NCBI RefSeq assembly: GCF_001043955.1 | Contig: NZ_LABZ01000124.1 | Span: forward strand, 1 to 35,164 | Origin: Methylobacterium tarhaniae | GTDB taxonomy: Bacteria; Pseudomonadota; Alphaproteobacteria; Rhizobiales; Beijerinckiaceae | Length of the DNA stretch: 35,164 bases | Direction of reading: 5' to 3' | Shown here: one piece after another, positions 32,405 through 35,164 of the stretch | Position numbering within the stretch: position 1 is the stretch's first letter | How the letters are laid out: each line of letters begins with the position of its first letter | Notes under the pieces: generated by a model | What the model saw: the letters and a program-made list of their open reading frames with translations, nothing else | What the model was told of the DNA's origin: nothing | Database searches by the model: none | Program-made: the position numbers and the translations under genes

Positions 32405-32737
32405 TCAGAGAAGGGCCAGGGTCTCCCGCACCGCCTGGGCCAGCGCGGGCTCCAGGCCGCCGGCCGTCCCGTCGTCGCCGGCCCGCAGGGCCGCCTCCAG
32501 CCGCCCGGCCAGGGCCGCGACGCGGGCGGCGCCGACGCCGAGGGCGGAGCCCTTCAGGGTATGGGCGAGGTCCGCCCGCGCTTGGCGGTCGAGTGCCGGA
32601 TCGGCCAGCCCGGGAACCAGCCGGTCGCATTGTCCGGCGAACAGGGCCAGCACCTCGCGGGCGAGATCCTCGTCGCCGAAGGTCTGCCGGTCCAGGTGCG
32701 CGCGGTCGAGGAGCGTCTCCATCGGGGCGTCTCGCAT
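32405..32737 (-). CDS. Hpt (histidine phosphotransfer) domain protein
   Basis: A 110-residue stand-alone Hpt domain (PF01627). The phospho-accepting His59 lies in AHTLKGSALGVGA, preceded by the helix REVLALFAGQCDRLVPGL and followed by AALAGRLEAALRAGD. It relays phosphate in a multistep phosphorelay, and no kinase or response regulator adjoins. The start at 32737 is set by GAGGAAGG four bases upstream. Divergent, at 419 bases, from the giant repeat protein. Confidence 0.9.
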   Translation of the reverse strand: MRDAPMETLLDRAHLDRQTFGDEDLAREVLALFAGQCDRLVPGLADPALDRQARADLAHTLKGSALGVGAARVAALAGRLEAALRAGDDGTAGGLEPALAQAVRETLALL

Positions 32738-33156
32738 CAGCCTTCCTCGGGGAGCGGGGCCGGGCCAGATCCCCCAGGCGCCGGCCGGATGCAAGCTCCG
32801 GAGAGCCGCGCGATGGGTCGGGATGGTTCCGGCGGATCCGGTGGAGCCCTGTCCACAGCGAGATGACGGGCCGCCCGGCCCCCTGCCCCGGACGGCAAAA
32901 CCGTGACTCTGCGGCGGGATAGCGGCATCCCGCGTGGCGCGCCGGACGCATGGTAACCATTCCCTTAAGCTTTTTCGGACGGTTCGCGCCCTCCGGGTAT
33001 CCGGCTGGTACTCCTTGCGTCTAAGGTTCTCGTGGTAAACCGCTGAGATCGCGCCGGCTGGCGGCACGGCGCGGGTATCGCGGGATCTCGGGGATGATGC
33101 GGCGCGGCGGCCTTCCTGGGCCGCCCGGCGGCGTTCACGGCGTAACGAGGCGTTCG
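32738..33156. other. 419-base divergent intergenic region
   Basis: No believable gene. It must hold the promoters of the Hpt gene and the giant repeat-protein gene. At 32953-32968, GTAACCATTCCCTTAA resembles a CtrA site (TTAACCAT half-site in 7 of 8 positions, but the second half is one base off the TTAA-N7-TTAA spacing). AT-rich patches such as CTTAAGCTTTTT around 32964-32975 mark the likely promoter zone. Confidence 0.5.
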
Positions 33157-35164
33157 ATGGCGACGGAAAAGAAGCTCAAGGACCCGGCGGAAGCGGCGCT
33201 GTCGGCAATTGAGCAGGCCCTGAACCTGGACCACCCGGCGGGTGGGCAGGAATCCAGGGCGCAGGAGTCCAGGTCGCAGGAGTCCAGGTCGCAGGATACC
33301 CGCACGCAGGACTCCCTGACCGAGGGCAGCCGGGTCGAGCCCCGCCTGCCCGACGTGCACGATTCCGACCCCCTGGCGAATGCCGGCACCGCCCGCGAGC
33401 CCGGCTTCGACGGCAGCGTCCTGCCCAGTCCCCGCGACGGCCGCCGCGAGGGTGGCCTGCTGCCGCCCGACCGCTCCCTCGTCGCCAACGACGATCGCCG
33501 CAGCGTCGGCGCATTGCAGCAGACCCTCCGGATCGAGCCCTCGCGCGGCCCCTATCTCGTCGCCGGCCTGGCCGCCGTGATCTGGCTGTCGGGTTTCGCG
33601 ATCCTGGCCTGGAGCTCGTCCGGCGGCGACCTGCGCGGCTTCGCCGCCGGGCTCACCGGCCTCCAGGGCGCGGTCGGCGCGGCGGCCGTGCTCGCCCCCG
33701 TGATGCTGTTCTTCATCGCCGCCATGCTGGCGGTGCGGGCCCAGGAGATGCGCCACGTCGCCCGCGCCGTCGGCGAGGTGGCGATCCGGCTGGCCGAGCC
33801 CGAGGGCTTCTCCACCGACGCCGTCCTGACGATGTCGCAGGCGGTCCGCCGCGAGGTCGCGGCGGTCGGCGACGGCGTCGAGCGGGCGCTCGCCCGCGCC
33901 GGCGAGCTCGAGACCCTGGTGCGCGGCGAGATCTCCACGCTGGAGCGCGCCTATTCGGACAACGAGATCCGCATCCGCACCCTCGTCGACGAACTGGTGA
34001 CGCAGCGCGAATCGATCGTCGCCAATGCCGAGCGGGTGCGCGGCGCGATCCAGGGCTCGCACCAAAACCTGACCCAGGAACTCGATACTGCGGCCGAGCG
34101 GATCGTCACGGCCATGGACGGCGCCGGCGAGCGGGTGACCGCCGCGCTCGGCGCCCGCGGCGACGCGATCACCACCGCGATCGGCGATCGCGGCGAGGCG
34201 GTCACCGCGGCGCTCGCCGCCACCGGCGACCGGGTGGTCGATGCCCTGGCCGGCCGCGGCGACGACCTCGTGCAGCGCCTCGTCGCCACCAGCGAGGGCG
34301 TGAAGACCGATCTCGGCACCGTCGGCGATTCCCTGAGCCGGGCGCTCGAGAGCCGCGCTGTCGAGGTCACGGAGGCGTTTGAGCGCACCGGCGGCCTCCT
34401 GACCCGCACCCTGGCCGAGAATGCCGGCACGGTCGCACGCACCCTGGCGGAGACCGGCGCCGAGGTCATCGAGGCCCTCAACCGCGAGGGTGCGCAGGTC
34501 CGCGAGACCTTCGAGCGCTCGGCCCAGGGCCTGGAGGAGCGCTTCCTCGTCCGCGGCAGCGACCTGACCGAGCGCTTCGCCGAGACCGGCGCGACCATCA
34601 CCGAGCGGTTCGCCGCCTCCGGCAGCGCCATCGCGGCCCACATCTCGGATCGCGGCATCGCGCTCCGCGAGGAGATCGAGCAGGCCGGCAACGGCGTCGC
34701 CGTGGCCATCGAGGCCCGGGCGGCGGCGGCCGAGGTTGGCTTGACCCGCGCCAGCGACGGCGTGATCACCGCCTTCGGCGACCGCGCCAACCGGGTGCGC
34801 GACGACCTCTCGACCCTGGTCGAGGATGCGGCGCAGGCCCTCGGCGTGCGCGGGGCCGACCTCGCCGCCCGCCTCGAGGAGACGATCGGGCGCGTCGAGG
34901 AGGTGCTGGTCGGTCATGGCGGCAGCCTGGAGCGCAGCCTGGACCAGACCGGCGAGCGCGTCGCCGCGCTCGTGGGGACGCGCACCGCGGAGGCCGAGGG
35001 CCGCATCGGCGAGGCCCTCGACGGCCTCGCCGCGACCTTCGAGGTGAGGAGCCGCGACCTGGCCGAAGGCCTCGACCGGCGCGTCCAGGAGACGCAGGCC
35101 GCCCTGGCCCTCGCCGCCGACACGCTCCAGAACGGCTTCGAGTCCCGGACCGCCGGCGCCGGCG
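33157..35164 (+). CDS. Giant two-TM hendecad-repeat protein, growth-pole-ring (GPR/RgsE)-like, 3' truncated by window
   Basis: An open frame from ATG 33157 (ACGAGG upstream) to the window edge, 669 codons with no stop. Residues 1-130 are polar and disordered, with five QESRS-like repeats (33247-33321). TM1 is about 133-152 (YLVAGLAAVIWLSGFAILAW) and TM2 about 169-193 (VGAAAVLAPVMLFFIAAMLAV). From residue 291 come at least 34 uninterrupted 11-residue units (34027-35148) of pattern GxxVxxALxxR. This is an apolipoprotein-like amphipathic array, not a heptad coil. The same plan (two N-terminal TMs, then a very long apolipoprotein-type repeat region) is known for the growth pole ring protein of Agrobacterium and RgsE of Sinorhizobium, which organise polar growth. 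Such genes are often labelled kinesin-like or septation-ring regulators. Homology is inferred from architecture. Confidence 0.72.
   Translation, partial: MATEKKLKDPAEAALSAIEQALNLDHPAGGQESRAQESRSQESRSQDTRTQDSLTEGSRVEPRLPDVHDSDPLANAGTAREPGFDGSVLPSPRDGRREGGLLPPDRSLVANDDRRSVGALQQTLRIEPSRGPYLVAGLAAVIWLSGFAILAWSSSGGDLRGFAAGLTGLQGAVGAAAVLAPVMLFFIAAMLAVRAQEMRHVARAVGEVAIRLAEPEGFSTDAVLTMSQAVRREVAAVGDGVERALARAGELETLVRGEISTLERAYSDNEIRIRTLVDELVTQRESIVANAERVRGAIQGSHQNLTQELDTAAERIVTAMDGAGERVTAALGARGDAITTAIGDRGEAVTAALAATGDRVVDALAGRGDDLVQRLVATSEGVKTDLGTVGDSLSRALESRAVEVTEAFERTGGLLTRTLAENAGTVARTLAETGAEVIEALNREGAQVRETFERSAQGLEERFLVRGSDLTERFAETGATITERFAASGSAIAAHISDRGIALREEIEQAGNGVAVAIEARAAAAEVGLTRASDGVITAFGDRANRVRDDLSTLVEDAAQALGVRGADLAARLEETIGRVEEVLVGHGGSLERSLDQTGERVAALVGTRTAEAEGRIGEALDGLAATFEVRSRDLAEGLDRRVQETQAALALAADTLQNGFESRTAGAG
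33247..33321 (+). repeat. Five 15-bp tandem repeats in coding sequence
   Basis: CAGGAGTCCAGGTCG-like units in phase with the codons, encoding QESRA, QESRS, QESRS, QDTRT and QDSLT. The second and third are identical. They are likely prone to copy-number change. Confidence 0.9.
34027..35148 (+). repeat. 34 consecutive 33-bp (11-residue) repeats
   Basis: Units such as GERVTAALGAR, GDAITTAIGDR, GDRVVDALAGR, GSDLTERFAET and GGSLERSLDQT follow each other without an insertion. Position 4 is nearly always V/I/L and position 8 L/I/F, and position 1 is mostly Gly or Ala. The array continues past the window. Confidence 0.92.

Noticed and set aside
32965..34917. 650-codon open frame on the minus strand opposite the giant repeat protein
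   Set aside because: Composition (HRGGDRVAAGAERGG-like repeats) is a direct mirror of the plus-strand hendecad array. High GC leaves the opposite frame open. There is no family resemblance.
1..35164. tRNA, rRNA, CRISPR or insertion sequence
   Set aside because: I scanned for TTCGA-type T-loops, rRNA cores, spaced repeats and transposase motifs and saw none. A covariance-model search would be needed to exclude small RNAs.

Overview
The window is about 35 kb of very GC-rich, densely coded DNA from an alphaproteobacterium. Hyphomicrobiales, and most likely a Methylobacterium-type organism, fits best. The grounds are the alphaproteobacterial Cbp3 / DUF177 / plsX / fabH / ihfA / merR block, a DUF1476 (ATP synthase zeta-type) gene, a prkA-yeaH-spoVR stress cluster, EcfG-like promoter candidates, and a giant hendecad-repeat membrane protein resembling the growth-pole ring protein of polarly growing Rhizobiales. 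The genus is inferred from style and gene order, because no rRNA is present. No tRNA, CRISPR array, insertion sequence or prophage was seen.

Layout. 1-252: a degenerate inverted copy of the 3' end of a threonine aldolase gene, joined to the real gene by a 40-bp-arm palindrome (real rearrangement or fold-back assembly artefact). 165-3239: a family 3 binding protein and threonine aldolase (coupled by an ATGA overlap) with a divergent LysR regulator. 3247-6057: an MFS carrier, a hotdog thioesterase and a histidine phosphatase. 6269-10863: a same-strand set of a branched-chain-amino-acid-type binding protein, a cyclase-family metal hydrolase, a YqjM-like ene-reductase and a 3-hydroxyacyl-CoA dehydrogenase, which looks like an uncharacterised catabolic module without its permeases. 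10931-13387: glucokinase, a VOC protein, a YciF-like DUF892 stress protein and a divergent zeta-type ATPase inhibitor. 13395-18449: spoVR, yeaH and prkA, read right to left.

18805-24543 is read right to left. It holds a long core operon (cbp3-like, DUF177/yceD, plsX, fabH, ihfA, merR) that continues into an unknown 150-residue protein and a 34-residue membrane microprotein coupled by ATGA, followed by a secreted protein of unknown function. 24797-29886: bamE, an ABC exporter, trmL, hemF and a DMT transporter. 29919-32737: a CoxE-like VWA protein, a frameshifted and internally deleted chemoreceptor-like gene, a [2Fe-2S] ferredoxin and an Hpt protein. 33157 to the window end: the N-terminal 669 residues of the giant two-TM hendecad-repeat protein, running off the edge.

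Non-coding structure is concentrated in a few places: a 25-pair hairpin at 9812-9864, twin 30-bp hairpin repeats in the leader of the cbp3-plsX-fabH operon (24605-24664), and three consecutive stem-loops between bamE and the ABC exporter (25281-25405). The parts most worth attention are the hendecad protein, the coupled microprotein, the leader hairpins, and the unassigned catabolic module.
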